Origin: Cryptomeria japonica
Lineage: Eukaryota; Streptophyta; Pinopsida; Cupressales; Cupressaceae
Length of the DNA stretch: 64,000 nt
Reading direction: 5' to 3'
Assembly: GCF_030272615.1 (NCBI RefSeq)
Contig: NC_081406.1
Location: 263,528,624 to 263,592,623, forward strand
Both the position numbers and the translations under genes were made by a program. Under the pieces are notes generated by a model, which made no database searches, was not told the origin of the DNA, and worked only from the letters and a program-made list of their open reading frames with translations. Below are positions 47,120 to 60,681 of this stretch, one piece after another (the stretch's first letter is position 1; every line of letters begins with the position of its first letter).

Positions 47120-50100
47120 TCAAATTGCATATTCCGAAGTGGAACTTCTGGCAAGCTTGCTTGCAAATAGAAAGAGAAAAGCAACAAATGCAAATAGACA
47201 CACAATTATCCTGATCCTAGTGGTCAGATTCCTTGGGGACTGTGCCAAATGAAGTTTGCCTTCTTCAGCTGTAGAATCCAACTGTGGAGAATGCAGTGGA
47301 TCACACCCATTCTTTACTCTTTTTGTGACTGAAGAATTATTAGCAACTGCCCTTGAGTCTGATTTCATGACAGTATCGGTTTCGTTGTCAGTTGATTCTT
47401 TATGCACCTGAATTTCTTTTGAGGCATCTACAAGTTTGCAACTTTCAGAAACAATAGTAGTAGACATATCTTGATTCATTTCCTTTTCGCCATTGCCACA
47501 ATGTGTATGTGTGCTTGAATTTTCTGAATTGTATGTATGAATTCCCTCTAGCTCAGGGGATTGCTCTGGGTTTTGTTTATAATCTTCTTTTGCTGCTTTA
47601 TCAATTGTCTCCTGCTGATACTTCTCCTCGGAACAATGTGTATCTCCATTAGAATGTTCTGATTCATTAGCATCAACTTCCTTTGGCTTGGTTTGTGGGT
47701 CTTCATTATCAGGATCTTTAGGATCAACAATCTCATTTGCGCACAGCCCCTTGAGAATAAGAACATTGCTAATGGAATCTTCTGATTCCTTACCATTGAC
47801 ATCCACCCTCTGGCTTTGTTTGTATTGATTCACATTTTCTAAACCAATTGTTTCTTCAGGATCAACTATATTCTGTTGGCACTGTTCCTTGGAAAGATGT
47901 ACATTTTCTGATTGTTCCAACTCTTCTAAATCAATTGTATTCTCCTTGCATTCTTCACCAGAGGTATGCAGATTATCTAATACCTCAGACTCACTCACCC
48001 TCCTTTGGTATTGCTTATTCTTGAGAGATAAACCTTCGTCTGAATCCAGTTTATCTACTGAATCAGCTGTCTCCTTCTGGGAATGTTCCTGGATGATGGA
48101 AACAACTTCCTCTGTTAAATCTAGTTCCTCAAATTTACTAATTACTTCTGCGCTTCCTTGACTCTCAACACGCGCATCTTGGACAAAAGTCTGTGAGTCT
48201 ATTGAATCAAGTGATTCCTCTTGGCATTCCTCTTTGCAAATGAGAGCATCTCCCTCTTTATCTTCTTTTTCATTGGAATCAATAGTACTTTCTTCACACT
48301 GCACATCCATGTCAGACATATCTTCACCAGAGACGAGCAGATTATCTAATACCTCAGACTCACTAATGAGCTTATTCTTGAGAGATAAATCTTCGACTGA
48401 ATCCAGTTTATCTATTGAATCAACTGTCTCCTTCTGGGAATGTTCCTGGATGATGGGCACAACTTCCTCTGTTAAATCTAGTTCCTCAAATGTACTAATT
48501 ACTTCTGCGCTTCCTTGACTCTCAACATGTGCATCTTGAACAAAACCCCGTGATTCTATTGTATCAAGTGATTCCTCTTGGTATTCCTCTTCGCAAATGA
48601 GAGCATCTCCCTCTTTATCTTCTTTTTCATTTGAATCAATAGTACTTTCTTCACACTGCACATCCATATCAGACATATCATCACCAGAGACATGCGGATT
48701 ATCTACTACCTCAGACTCACTCATCTTCCTTTCGTATTGCTTATTCTCGAGAGATAAATCTTTTACTGAGTCCAGTTTATCTATTGAATCAGCTGTCTCC
48801 TTCTGGGAATGTTCTTGGATGACGGGCACCACTTCCTCCGTTAAATCTGGTTTCTCAAATTTACCAATTAATTCTTCGCTCTCTTGACTCTCAACATGTG
48901 CATCTTGGACACAAGTTTGTGAGCCTATTGAATCAAGTGATTCTTCTTGGTATTCCTCTTTGCAAATGAGAGCATCTCCCTCTTTGTCTTCTTTTTCATT
49001 TGAATCAATAGTACTTTCTTCACACTGCACATCCATATCAGACATATCTTCACCAGAGACATGCAGATTATCTAATACCTCAGACTCACTAATGAGCTTA
49101 TTCTTGAGAGATAAATCTTCGACTGAATCCAGTTTATCTATTGAATCAGCTGTCTCCTTCTGGGAATGTTGTCGGATGATAGGCACAACTTCCTCTGTTA
49201 AATCTAGTTCCTCAAGTTTACTAATTACTTCTTCGCTTCCCTGACTCTCAACATGTGCATCTTGGACAAAAGTTTGGGAGTCTATCGAATCATGTGATTC
49301 CTCTTGGTTTTCCTCTTTGCAAATGAGAGCATCTCCTTCTTTATCTTCTTTTTCATTTGGATCAATAGTACTTTCTTCACACTGCACATTCATATTAGGC
49401 ATATCTTCAATTGTTTCTAGTGACTGTTTGGGATTTTCTTCCCTGAGAAGTAAATTGCTCTCTGAGCTAATGTCTTGATCTGTATCTTCCTTTGAATCTG
49501 CTCTTACACTCTCTGATTGTTCTTTTGCAAAAGGTACACCACCTTTTGAATCTTCAAATTCACTCAGACCAACTGCTTCATATTGGCATGATCCATTCTT
49601 ATGCGATGCCCTTTCATCAAAACCTTCAAAATCCTTTGAATTGTGTACCCTATATTGGCATGATTCATTTTCATGAGATGCACCTTCACCTAAAGCTACA
49701 AATTCCCTAGAATCAGTTGCCTCCAAATGGCATTGTTTACCTTCACGAGCTACATCTACCTCGCAATTTTCCAACTCCTCTGAACCAGCCATATCTTGTT
49801 GCCACTGTTCTGGATGGGATTCAAATGTCTCCTCACTTAGGCTTTGTTCTTTACTCAAAAGTACCTGTTCGTATGCAGCAACTATTTGCTTCCGGTGTCC
49901 ATCTTTAACTGTCTCCTCCTGGAATTGTTCTTTGCTAGGACAGAAATGTTGCCCTGAATTTACTATTTCCTTGTCTTGGCAATTTTCGTCAATATGTTTT
50001 TCACATTCTTTGTGATCTAAAATTTCAAAATCCTTAGAATCAATTGAATCATATTGGTATTGTTGACCATTGTGAACTTCATTTATCTTGCAATTTTTGA

Positions 50101-53100
50101 GCTCCTCCATTTCAGTCCTCTTTTGAAGGCAGTTATCTACACTATATTCTAATTTCTCCTCTTGTGGGCACTGTTCTTTGCACGGAAGGACCTTTTCATT
50201 TGCATTAACTACAGAATTCTGCTCTCCATCATGATGAATGTGTGCATTATCTGCTGTACATTCGATTTCCTTGACTGTTTCTTGCTGGATTTGCTCTTTG
50301 ATTTGACCACCTTCCTTGTAGTTTGAACTTTCAAAATCCCTAGAATTGACAGATTCATATTGGCTCTTTTCACCATTATTAGCTAAAACTACCACACAAT
50401 TTTCCATCTCTACCTCTGAATCAGTCCTTTCTTGCAGGCACTGCTCTATATTGGATTCAAATTTCTCCACCTGTATACATTGTTCTTTGCACAGAAGCAG
50501 TTCTTCATCTGCAACAACTATCTCATTTTTGTGTCCATCTTGATGAACATGCAAATCAACGTCTGCACATTTGAGTTCCTTACATTGAGCTGTCTCATTT
50601 TGGCATTGTTTTTCGATAGCACATAAATTTTCCTCTGAATCTGCTGATTCTCTATGCCTGTCTATTTCATCATGGTGGCTAGTAGTGCCCAAATGCTTAG
50701 AATCAACTGTCTCATCATTGTATTGTTCACCTTTAGGAGCTATATCTACCTTGCTATCTTTCAACTCCTCTGACTCTGGCCTCGCTTGCAGACACAGATC
50801 TACATTGGATTCAAATTCCTCCTCCTGTACAAACTGTTCACTGCACACTATCTCATTCTGTTCATTGAATATTATTTCATTCTGTTCATCTTGATGAACA
50901 TGCATATCAGCCTCTGCACATTCCATTTCCATAGATTGATTTGTCTCACTAGAGCTTTGTTCTTTGATTGGATATAAGTTTTCCTTTAAATCATCTAATT
51001 CCTCTTGTTGACTGTCATCTGGATGACAAACACCTCCCTTGTAATCTAAATCTTCAATATTACTAGAGTCATCTCTCCTACATTGGTATGGTTCACCTTT
51101 ATGAACTACATTGTCCTTGCAATCATCTGACTCCTCTGAATCAGTTCTCTCTTGAGAAAAATGCTCTACATCGAGTTCAAATTTCTCGTCCTGCAGGCAT
51201 TGTTCTTTGCACAGAAGCATCTCTTTGTTTGCACTGACTATGTCACTCCGGGGTCCATCTTGATGGTCATGCACATAAATCTCTGTACCTTCCAATTCCT
51301 CAGAAGCAACAGGTTCTTTCTGGATTTCTTCTTTGATAGGAGAATGATTATTTTCTTCCTCTAATTCTCCATGTTGACCATTCTCATCAGAATGACTGGC
51401 CCCTCCCTTGGAATCTAGATCCTCAAAATCACTAGAATCAATTGTCTGATGTTGGCATTGTTCACCTGTTTTAACTTCATCTACCAAACAATCTAAACCT
51501 CCAAAATGACTAGAGTCAACTGTCTCACGTTGGTATGGTTCACCATTTTGAGCTACATTATCCTTGAAATCTTCTAACTGCACTGAATCAGCCCTCTCTT
51601 GAGAACACTGCTCTACATTTAGTTCAAATTTCTCTTCCTGCAGTATCTCTTCATTTGCAACAACTGTATCATTCTTGGGTCCATCTTGATGGTCATAAAC
51701 ATCAAGCTCTGCACCTTCCAAATCCTTAAATGTAACAGGTTCTGGTTGAGTTTCTTCTTTGTTAGGAGTATGACAAAAAATTTCCTCCGGTTCTTCTAAT
51801 TCTTCATGTTGACCATTTTCATCACGATCACTAGCATTTCCCTTGTGATCTAGATCTTCAAAATCTCTAGAATCAACTACCTCATATTGGCGTTGTTTGT
51901 CATTATGAATTTCATCTACCATACTATCTTCCAGTTCCTCCTCCGAATTAATCCTCTCTTGCAGGCACTGCTCAATATTGGAATCAAATTTCTCCTTCTG
52001 CAGGCATTGCTCATTGCACAGAAGCAGCTCTCCATTTGCACCAATCGTGCCATTCTGATAACATTCAAGTTCTTCAACAGGACATAATTTTTCTTCAGAT
52101 TCTTTCAGAATCCTCGAATTAGCCTTTGTAAAGCAACCAAAATCTCCTGTGTAGTCTTCTGACTTCTTCGAATCAATAACATCCTCGTGACAATTCAGAA
52201 CTTCACTTGAACGAATATTCACTTCCAGCTGCTCCTCCTTGAACAGAGCAATGTCTTGTTTTGAATCAAAATTCTGGAGCTGGCTCTCTTTTTCTTCTAA
52301 ACACATATCTTCCTTCAGAGATCCATAATTCCGCATGCTACCTATCTCTTCGTAAGCAACATCTATTCTCTGTAAATCTTCAGAAACATTTGTATTAACG
52401 CCCTTGAGGGGTATATGAACTTGTTCAACACACAAAGAACCACCATCTTCCTCCAAACCAACCCTATTGTGCTCACTGTTCCCATTATCCATTACTCTAC
52501 CCATCCCTGTACCATCTGTTTGCTTACAATCCAAAATACATTGGCCGGATTCCTTAATCCCTTCCCCACCGCCAAAAACAGCTAGTTTCTGCTCACCAAC
52601 ATGCTCTGCTACAGACCCACCTAATTCTACAAAACTACCAACCTCTTCACATTCTTCTTGTAACCCATCACAAGAATCAACCGACTCTTCATACTCAATT
52701 TTTGGGTCCATCGACTGGTTTACGCTGCTAATGTGTACCTCATTATCCTCATTATCAGGAACACATTCTCTGAAGTGAGAAGAAGCTTCCTTACCAGCGG
52801 TCTCTTCTATGGGGATAAAATAAAAACGACCTTCTTTCAAATTCATCTGTGAAGAATCAATCTCTGAATCCCTTATGGAATTATTCCTAGAAATCTCTGA
52901 AAAGTCCTCAGAATCTGAGGACGTACTTGTAATGCTAGTTTTTCTGGAAAAATGTGATCGAGGGGACTCTTCCTCCTGCAAAGAACTCAGAATTCATCTC
53001 CATACAAAGTTTATTTTTTTTATTAACAGAATTATGCATTCAACGCTTATTTCCCAACCCCACAAAAAGTAAAAATCTAACCTTGGATTTATTCATGTCC

Positions 53101-54131
53101 TTCCAATCAGGAGAGATATCCAAGTCGCTGGCAATATTAAAAAAGCACAGTAAGACGAAAAAAGAGGAGTTAAAAGAAGAATCTTAGCCTCTCAGACCAT
53201 CAATGAAAAGATGTCCAAAAAAAACATATAATTCTTAATATTTCTCCTTTATTTTATTTTAAATTACCGTTACCTCTCATTCTTTCCAGATCCATTAAAA
53301 CTGCTCTTTCTTTTGATTCTTGAAAGGAAACAAACAAATTACAGCATATACCATTCGAAATGAATCAAAATTTGTGATAATAATTTTCAAAATCAGCTGC
53401 TTCTTAATATCTCGTCAGTATTTATGAGCTATAGTGACCCATAATGATTTATCTTATAGATGGGTCCTCAAAGATTGATTCATGTTAACATTTAGCTGAA
53501 TCCCATCCCCTAACCACCAAAAATAATAATAATAAAAATAACTAAACATTTATACACTGGTGAAACTCCAAGTGAACAAAATCTCCCTCATTTTTCATTA
53601 CCAGGAGAATCTATCTTAGTTGAACTTTCTCAAGAGTGGAGAATAATGATCTTTCTTCAGAAAAATGGGTATGAAGAACACGAAGATTAACTACTGGGTA
53701 TTAACAAATAGTCGATTTCAGAAAACTTAAATTACCCGATTATCCACTACAAAAACACCAAATGCAACCAAAATGAATTGAATTTACCTCAAACTCTCAA
53801 CAATCTCCACAATTGGCTCTGTTTCTTCAACATTTTCTGAACTGGGTTCTGCCAACTCGACCTCCTCTCGTCCAAAATGCTCATTTGGATTTGGGTGTGA
53901 GCAAATTTCACCAGATTTTTGACTGGAAATCTCGCGATTCTCATCTTTGTCAAGTCGATTTCTGTTGCTATTGGTATGGCGTTTCCTGAGTAAAGCAATT
54001 GCTCCAGCTGCAATTCCAACTGCAACAACTCCTCCAACCACGACAATTCCAGCAATTCCACCAAATTCACCGCCAACTTTGACTGCAGTTTTCTTAGATT
54101 TCACTGTTCCATCTTCCACATTGGTCGACAT
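47120..54131 (-). CDS. Large acidic repeat protein with a membrane segment at each end
   Basis: Predicted as three exons on the minus strand: 54131-53788, 53127-53082 and 52975-47120 (stop TGA). Introns are 660 and 106 bases with GT-AG ends, phase 2 and phase 0. Exon 2 adds D-L-D-I-S-P-D-W-K-D-M-N-K-S-K and joins E-E-E-S-P-R-S in frame. Total 2081 residues. Residues 24-48 form a Gly/Val/Ala hydrophobic segment followed by R-K-R. Residues about 2051-2069 form a second one (I-I-V-C-L-F-A-F-V-A-F-L), leaving a 12-residue tail, as in tail-anchored proteins. The middle is Glu/Asp/Ser/Gln-rich, with a first array of about seven loose repeats (H-Q-D-G...L-L-C-K-E-Q-C-L-Q) and a second of four near-identical 119-123 residue repeats. 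I do not recognise the family. The 5856-base last exon is fully open among wrecked elements, which argues for selection. A membrane-tethering role is only inferred. The start at 54131 is the first ATG before the hydrophobic segment. Confidence 0.85.
47880..49420 (-). repeat. Four-copy 357/369-base coding tandem repeat
   Basis: Copies begin at 49320, 48963, 48594 and 48237 (a plus-strand CAAATGAGAGCATCT anchor), giving spacings of 357, 369 and 357. Each encodes V-Q-C-E-E-S-T-I-D-...-L-T-E-E-V-V-...-D-S-I-D-K-L-D-S. Copies 1 and 3 end in L-K-N-K-L-I-S-E-S, while copies 2 and 4 carry an extra four residues (N-K-Q-Y-[EQ]-R-[KR]-[MV]-S-E-S). Confidence 0.95.
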
Positions 54132-56462
54132 ATTTGCTAATACAGAGGTTCCTGCACCTTGTGCTACAAATATTGGGCTTTGAATGGGAATGTAAAGCTG
54201 AGACCACAGAGGAGAGTGCCCACTTCGTGTTCACCGTCCCTTCCTTGTTGACGAGTCGTTTCCTTCTCCTTATCTACGCTAAAACCTCGTAAATTACTTG
54301 TGCAACTCATAATTTAATTCTATTTGTTGGGGACGACTTTTGCTGTGCTTGTTTTAGGAAGGCTAGACGCCACTCACGTGGTATCGTTGAAGAGGGCCGC
54401 ACAAAATCTGTTGAGCTATTTTATTATTTAAAGATTTCTCATAATTTTTCTAATTCTTTCTTCCTGAAATGGACATTTTCTCCAATTACATTGCATCTAC
54501 ATGCGCTGTGCAAATTTATCCCAATTTACTAAAAATGTCTAACAGATGGTTGCATTTCCACTTTTACCATACAAAAATTGATGGAAAGGGAAGATTTATA
54601 AAGCTTACTACAGTTTAAATCGTTAGGTTATACCAAGTTTTGACTGTCCCTATTGTGAGGGTTCTTTAGGTATACTTCAAGTGAATTTGCATTTTTTGTG
54701 TAGAGATTGAATGTATATTTATTAAGTATATTATAAATGGGGTAGTAAGTTAAATGGGCTTAATTTTGGAGGAAATTCTATGATTAAGCATATTTGAGTT
54801 GGAGTAATATTGGGATGGGTGATCTCTTCGGAAGCTCCTATGTTTCACATCTATCACCTAGATGCAATGAGTGTTAAGTGTACCATTCATTCTCATGAGA
54901 TATGGGTTCTTGTGAACCACTACTCATGAAACATGGGTCAATGAGTTTGATAAAAAAACTACAAAGGTGAATCTCATGTATTTATTATATTCATTTGGTT
55001 GTCAATTCAAAGTTTTCACTTCTTCAATGCCCTAAATTTTTGTTCACCTACCTTTTTTGTGAAATTGAATAGAAAATGACCTCATAACATATGATGAGAT
55101 ATGTGAAGCATGGAAATGTATGTTTGTTTTCATATGCTTTCTCTTTATAATGTTAGAAACTACATACCCATGCCCTTTTCTTATGTGTTTTGGCCTCATA
55201 ACAACTAGGTTATCCTTACTCATTGATTAGCATGCATAATAGTGCATTTCTGCATGGAAGTTGGCAAATAACTTTAATATATTCCTATTCCACCTCCACA
55301 CATTCTAAGAGTTTGAACTTGTTTGGCTAAATCTATTGTTTGTCACTCTAATGTGGATTTACCAGTGTAAAATTGAACCAAGTAACCTCCACGTATGTAG
55401 ATTTGAATCTCAAACTTCTAAAATGAAATTTCCTAAATTTTGCTCATGTTTCCATCCTTTATTCACTATTGTAGACTAAAGTGTCAATTATTTCAAATTG
55501 TACACCAAGGTGTGTATTTAAGAACCAACCCCACTTCATTTATATCATTCACAAAAAATCAAAGAACAAATAGAATGTGTATATGCAACATCCGATTAAG
55601 TATTTTAAGAACATATTTACATGACTATCTATTATCATTGAATCAACTCTTCTAGAAGCTTGACTAAAAGCAATGTTATCATTGAATCAACTCTCCTAGA
55701 AGCTTGACTAAAAGCAATGCTCTGAACAATATTTATATACATCGCGAACAATATTTATATACATCGTTTTTCCAAATATAAATATATTACATCAAGATAA
55801 ATCTTTTTCAATCATCAAAATTACATCAACACATTCTTCTACATATCAAATTCACTTCTTACATCCCATGCAAATCATCAAGTAAATTTCTAAGTGTCAA
55901 TTCAAATCTTCTAATATAAACTTGATAGAATTTGACAAAATGGACATTCTACCAAATGAAATGGAAGTCATAACCCCTACACGTAATAGATTTGGATAGG
56001 AAGAGGCAAAATTACCAAGTATGAAGGGTTGAATGGTAGCAGGTGAAATATTAAAATACAAGTTACAATAAAAGAAAACATTAAAATATAAGTCACAATA
56101 AGAGAAAATATTAAAGTAGAAGTTACAATAAAAGAAAAAATTAAAATAGAAGACACCTGCCCCTAGTGGAATCTGATATTTGTTTTCTAGTGCGGGGTTG
56201 AAAGTTGAAACAATTGGGTGGAGACAAAAAAGCATCTTGAACTCAGCAGAAGATCCGAGGATTTTGGGCCACAATCCCGCAAACGTGATTCTCATGTGAC
56301 CGTGTTTTTAGCCGTAATGTGCCCACCCGCGGACCGGAAATATTAAGCTCATATGCCTTATTTTTGGCATTTACTTTCCCCGACAAATTATTTTCTGCTC
56401 CAAACGCCCGTGATTTGCAGTTGACCTAAATAATACTTAATTACTCTTTAAAAACACATTTA
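54132..56462. other. Upstream region of the acidic-repeat gene, then intergenic
   Basis: The first few hundred bases (54132-54420) presumably hold the promoter and 5' UTR of the minus-strand gene; no clear TATA box was found. From about 54430 it is AT-rich intergenic. Small tandem duplications occur at 55635-55765: a 42-base unit with TCATTGAATCAACTC twice, and AACAATATTTATATACATCG twice. The minus-strand ORF at 55897-56295 is a translation of simple repeats and is not called. Confidence 0.5.
56050..56152. repeat. 30-base tandem repeat, 3.5 copies
   Basis: ATTAAAATACAAGTTACAAT with ten more bases, starting at 56050, 56080, 56110 and 56140. Confidence 0.9.
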
Positions 56463-56585
56463 CATGGAATTTTTTAATTTTGTTATTAATTTAACAAAAT
56501 GCGCGTGGAATTTTTTAATTTTGTTATTAAATTAACAAAATGAGCATGGAATTTTTTAATTTTGTTATTAATTTAACAAAATGTG
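56463..56585. repeat. 41-base tandem repeat, three copies
   Basis: Units start at 56463, 56504 and 56545. Each contains the inverted repeat ATTTTGTTA ... TAACAAAAT. Confidence 0.95.
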
Positions 56586-56928
56586 CATCCAATATGCTAG
56601 ATACACATTTAATGCTTGACTTGGGTGAACTTAAAATACTAATAAATAATAACATGGACATAATTTCTCCATATGCCAAACATTAAGAGGCTACTTATTG
56701 TTGCTGTCTATATCACCATCTTGTTATTTATCTCAAAATTTTAATTTATATTTTATTATATATAAAAATATTTAAATTTTATTATATCTATATTTTTTCT
56801 TCATACAAAATTTTTATTCTAATTTCTTAAATTTGATTCTTTTTTATACTTAAATTTGAAATGTTTAATGATAGATTTTTAAAAAAGTTTATGTTTTTTA
56901 TTAATATTAATATTTTGACAAAGCGAAT

Positions 56929-59028
56929 ATGAAAATATCAGGCAAAACTGTGAAAAGCAGAAACCCTCCTGTGAAACCTCAGAGGTTTTTTCCAAGGTCT
57001 GGAAGGCATCTAGGGCAATGGAAGAACAGTTTTGCTCCTCTGGAAGTACAATTTATAGACACACGCTTGGAGAATGGTCTAAATGCCCCAATCCCTGAAG
57101 CTACAGGGGCTAACCTAACTTCTTTAAAGCTCAATAATATTAGCAGACGAGCCCTGGGGGTGTTGTCCGACCGTCTACCTTTTTCAAAAGCCCTCTCAAC
57201 TTCTTCGGCAAAGAACGCTCGGCCTTACCCTATGAGTAGGGCAGGGTCGCCTTGTATAAATCAGAAATCTACTTTTGCTCAGAATAAGCATGTGCCCCTC
57301 TTCCTCTCAAGAGAGAGATCAACTGTGGGTGGCCCTTACAAAAAAAGTTCTCTTGTCTTACAGCCCGTGACTCTATCAAAGTTCTAGGGAAACATGGCTT
57401 TGGAGGCTAACAGAACCACACTTGGGGTCAGGAAACCCTCTTCATTTAATCCAGTTTCTGTTACCAGAACAGGGGAGGAGATCTTTCCCAAGTATGGCCC
57501 TTCTAACTTTCAAAAGCCGTCGGTCTTCAATACAGATAATATTATGATTATAAGTAATAATCATACTGAGGAATTATGGGATTGCTACAATGCTCGTGGG
57601 CTCTTTGGCAAATGGTTCGGTTATGGCGTCCCGTCCTCGAAAATTCAACAATGGCTGAAATCCCTCACGGGGAACCAGATAAGTATCATGAACTTAGAAA
57701 ATGATTTTTTATTTATCAATTGCAACACGACGAATCTTAAAGAGAATTTACTTAAAAATAATCTAAGATTTTTTAAGGGTTACTGTTTTAAATTTTTCAA
57801 TTGGAAACCTAATTTCTCCCCTAAAGATGTCGAGAAAATTAGGGTTCCAAAGTGGATTCGACTTCCTAACATGCCGGTTGAATTAATCCATAAAGAGATC
57901 CTTAAAAAACTAGGAGAATTTTTAGGAGGCTTCGAGGGTCTGGAGGATAACTACCTGGAATCCTCTGATATCAATATTTTAGCTAATATAGAGATAGGTA
58001 AATCAACATTTGTTCCCATTAAAATTATTACAAATCACTCAATCTATGAAATCAAACTAGAGATCAATGCGAATGATTTCATTCCTAAGACTTGCTTCTC
58101 CTCTGATTATGGGTCAAAAATAACATGCATTAAAGCTCCAAAGGGGGAGGTTTTGGACATTAAATTCAACCCTAAGGGAGGTTTCATGTTAAATAGACAA
58201 AATTTGGGATCAGTGGTTTCAAATAGCACACTGAGGTTATCAGAATGCAAGGGAAAAGAATCCTCACTCAAAGATCCTGTAATGGAAATTAGGAGGAGAA
58301 ACCCTGAGAACGAATAGAGTCTCTCATCGATCCTTATACCTATAGCCAACAAAATTATTAATGACTTGAACATTGCAGACGTATCTAAAGGCCCCCTTAT
58401 TCGGGAAACCATCCCCAGTCACCAGGAAGCTCTATCAGCTCACATTATGAATACTTTGGGGGAGAATGGCTCTCCAAGCGATCTGACCCTAAATTTAGAA
58501 AATAGGGATAAAAAGAAAAAGAAAAAAGAAAAGAAGAAGAAAAAGAACAAAAAAAGCAAAGATAGAAACAAAAAATGAAAGAATAAAAAGGAAAAAAACC
58601 AATTAACAGACGAGAGCATCATCATGAAGGATGATGATAACAGAAGAGCCCTTGAAGATAAGTGTATACTTGATTATGTGGGCAACTATGTTACAGATGA
58701 TCTTATGGAGCTATTTATTAATGAAATCGCTGATGAGGAAGAACTTGCACTACAGAAATCTCTGCTAGCCAGAGAATTGTGTATGCCCTTCTCTGAGGTT
58801 ATGATCACCCCTCCCTCTGGTGATGCGGCAATTGATGTCAGGGACGGCCTGGGAATAGCTAACACTATTGAGTATTGTTCCCCCCCTGACTTTGCCACCG
58901 ACCATAAGAAGAGGGGTAGGAAAACTATGACTGAATTACTCTCTAGGGCTGGGTGTGCAGCTGGCCAGACTAAAATCACTAATATTTTTGAGGCAGGGAA
59001 GGGGAAGATCCTTCCCAATGAACCATGA
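56929..59028 (+). pseudogene. LINE ORF1 (DUF4283)
   Basis: A single reading frame of about 700 codons with three in-frame stops (57385, 58315, 58576). The N-terminal 150 residues are basic and Ser/Pro-rich. The DUF4283-type domain lies at about 57550-58110 (E-L-W-D-C-Y-N-A-R-G-L-F-G-K-W, then W-I-R-L-P-N-M-P-V-E-L). A Lys-run (about 58510-58580) and an acidic C-terminal part follow. A CCHC knuckle is not clearly present. ORF1 in these elements binds the RNA in the RNP. The final TGA overlaps the ATG of ORF2 as ATGA (59025-59028). Confidence 0.8.
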
Positions 59029-60681
59029 AACTCCTTACATGGAATGTTAGGGGCATGAATGCTCCTAACAAACAGTGTATCGTAAAATGATGCATTGCCA
59101 AATACAATCCAGAATTATTCTTAATACAAGAAACCAAACTTAATAGCAGTGAATTAACAAATTTAAAGAGAAAAATAGGTATCAGAGAGCTTGAAGGGCA
59201 ACCTACCTCTGGAGCATCTAGTGGACTAGCCATCATTTGGGATCCGAGGCTAGTCTCCTTCAGCATAATAAGTAAGACCTTGAACTGGATGTGTGGTAGA
59301 GTTGTGAGCCTCAAAAGCAACTTAAATTTCGCACTAATTAATGTTTATGGTCCTACACAAACACATGCAAAAAAGGGAGTCTGGGAGGAAATTGAGAATT
59401 ACCTTCTTAATGAATGTGATCAAACATGCCTCATTGGTGGAGATTTCAATGCAATTCTGGACCCCAAGGAAAAATGGGGGGGTATCAACAAGATGACTCA
59501 AACATGCTTAGACTTCAGGAATTGGATGCATAAATGCAACTTGTTAGATTTAACTGCCAAATGTGAGGCCTTTACCTAGAATAATAGAAGATGAGGTTTC
59601 TGCAATATTGCAGAAAAACTAGATAGATTTTTTCTATTTGGTAATCTGTCACAATCCTTTGATACCAGTGTCCTTCCCATCTCCAGATCAGATCATTTCC
59701 TGGTCCAATTAACTATAACAGAAGATCTTAAACCGACTAAAACCCCCTTTCGCTTTGAAAAAATGTGGTTCAGAGATGAAAATCTATTACAACTCATTGA
59801 AAAATGGTGGAACGACACCAACGTCATTGGCTCCAAAACCTTCAAAATAGTAACTAAACTTAAGAAGATCAAGCAACAATTAACAAGGTGGAACAGAGAT
59901 CACTTTGGAAATATCTTTTCACAAAAAATAGAGATTGAAAAGGAGATGGAGATTATTAATGAGGAAGTGATAAAGTATGGGATGAATGACCTCTTATATC
60001 AGCAGGAAAAAAGCAATCTGGCTCATTATGAGGAGATTTTAGCTCGTGAAGAGATCTTCTGGAAACAGAAATCTAGGGATAACTAGCTCGTGAAGAGATC
60101 TTCTGGAAACAAAAATCTAGGGATAACTAGCTTGATGTTGGTGATAGAAACACGAGTTTCTTTCACAATAGCACTAAACATCGCAGAGCATTAAACAGAA
60201 TCAACAAAATCAAATTGGCATTAGGGAACTTTATTGACAACCCGGAAATCATTGCTAAAACTGTTGTGGGATATTTTGAGACTATCCTTAATTATTGGGA
60301 GGGCTCTAAATGGGCCAAGGAGAGTGAGTTCTTAAAAAATATTCCGAAATTAATATCAGAAGAAACAATTTAATGCTCAACAAAAAATTAACAAAAGAAG
60401 AAGTAGAATTAGCCTTATTTCAAATGGGTCCAAACAAGGCCCCTGGCCCCGATGGGTTCTCGGCTCTCTTCTATCAAAAATGTTGGAGCTTCATGGGTGG
60501 GGAAATCACTGAGGCCTTAGAAGGGATGAGAAACTCTGGGAAAATCCTTAGAGAACTTAATAATACCTTCGTCGCCCTTATCCCCAAAAAGGAGGTCGTG
60601 GAAAGTTTTGAGGACTTCCGCCCAATAGCTTTATGTAATACTCTATATAAATTACTCACTAAAACCCTAAATCAATGGTAA
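59025..60681 (+). pseudogene. LINE ORF2: endonuclease and start of RT
   Basis: Starts M-K-L-L-T-W-N-V-R-G-M-N, the classic AP-endonuclease opening. Then Q-E-T-K (about 59130), I-N-V-Y-G-P (59340), G-G-D-F-N-A-I-L (59440) and R-S-D-H-F-L-V at about 59690, so the endonuclease motifs are all visible. The linker has G-D-R-N-T-S-F-F-H-N at about 60140. RT begins with K-A-P-G-P-D-G-F and F-R-P-I-A-L-C-N-T-L-Y-K at 60420-60650 and then stops. Damage: stops at conserved Trp positions (59088, 59577) and a 44-base tandem duplication (60041-60084 and 60085-60128), which shifts the frame. Confidence 0.85.

Noticed and set aside
47889-52778. Many plus-strand ORFs of 60-100 codons opposite the large gene
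   Set aside because: They are antisense reflections of the acidic tandem repeats, with no independent features.
52975-52981. Start of the large gene at 52981
   Set aside because: The codon there is TTG, and CTTTGCAG is a good splice acceptor; upstream exons join in frame.
55897-56295. 132-codon minus-strand ORF
   Set aside because: Mostly a translation of the 30-base tandem repeat.
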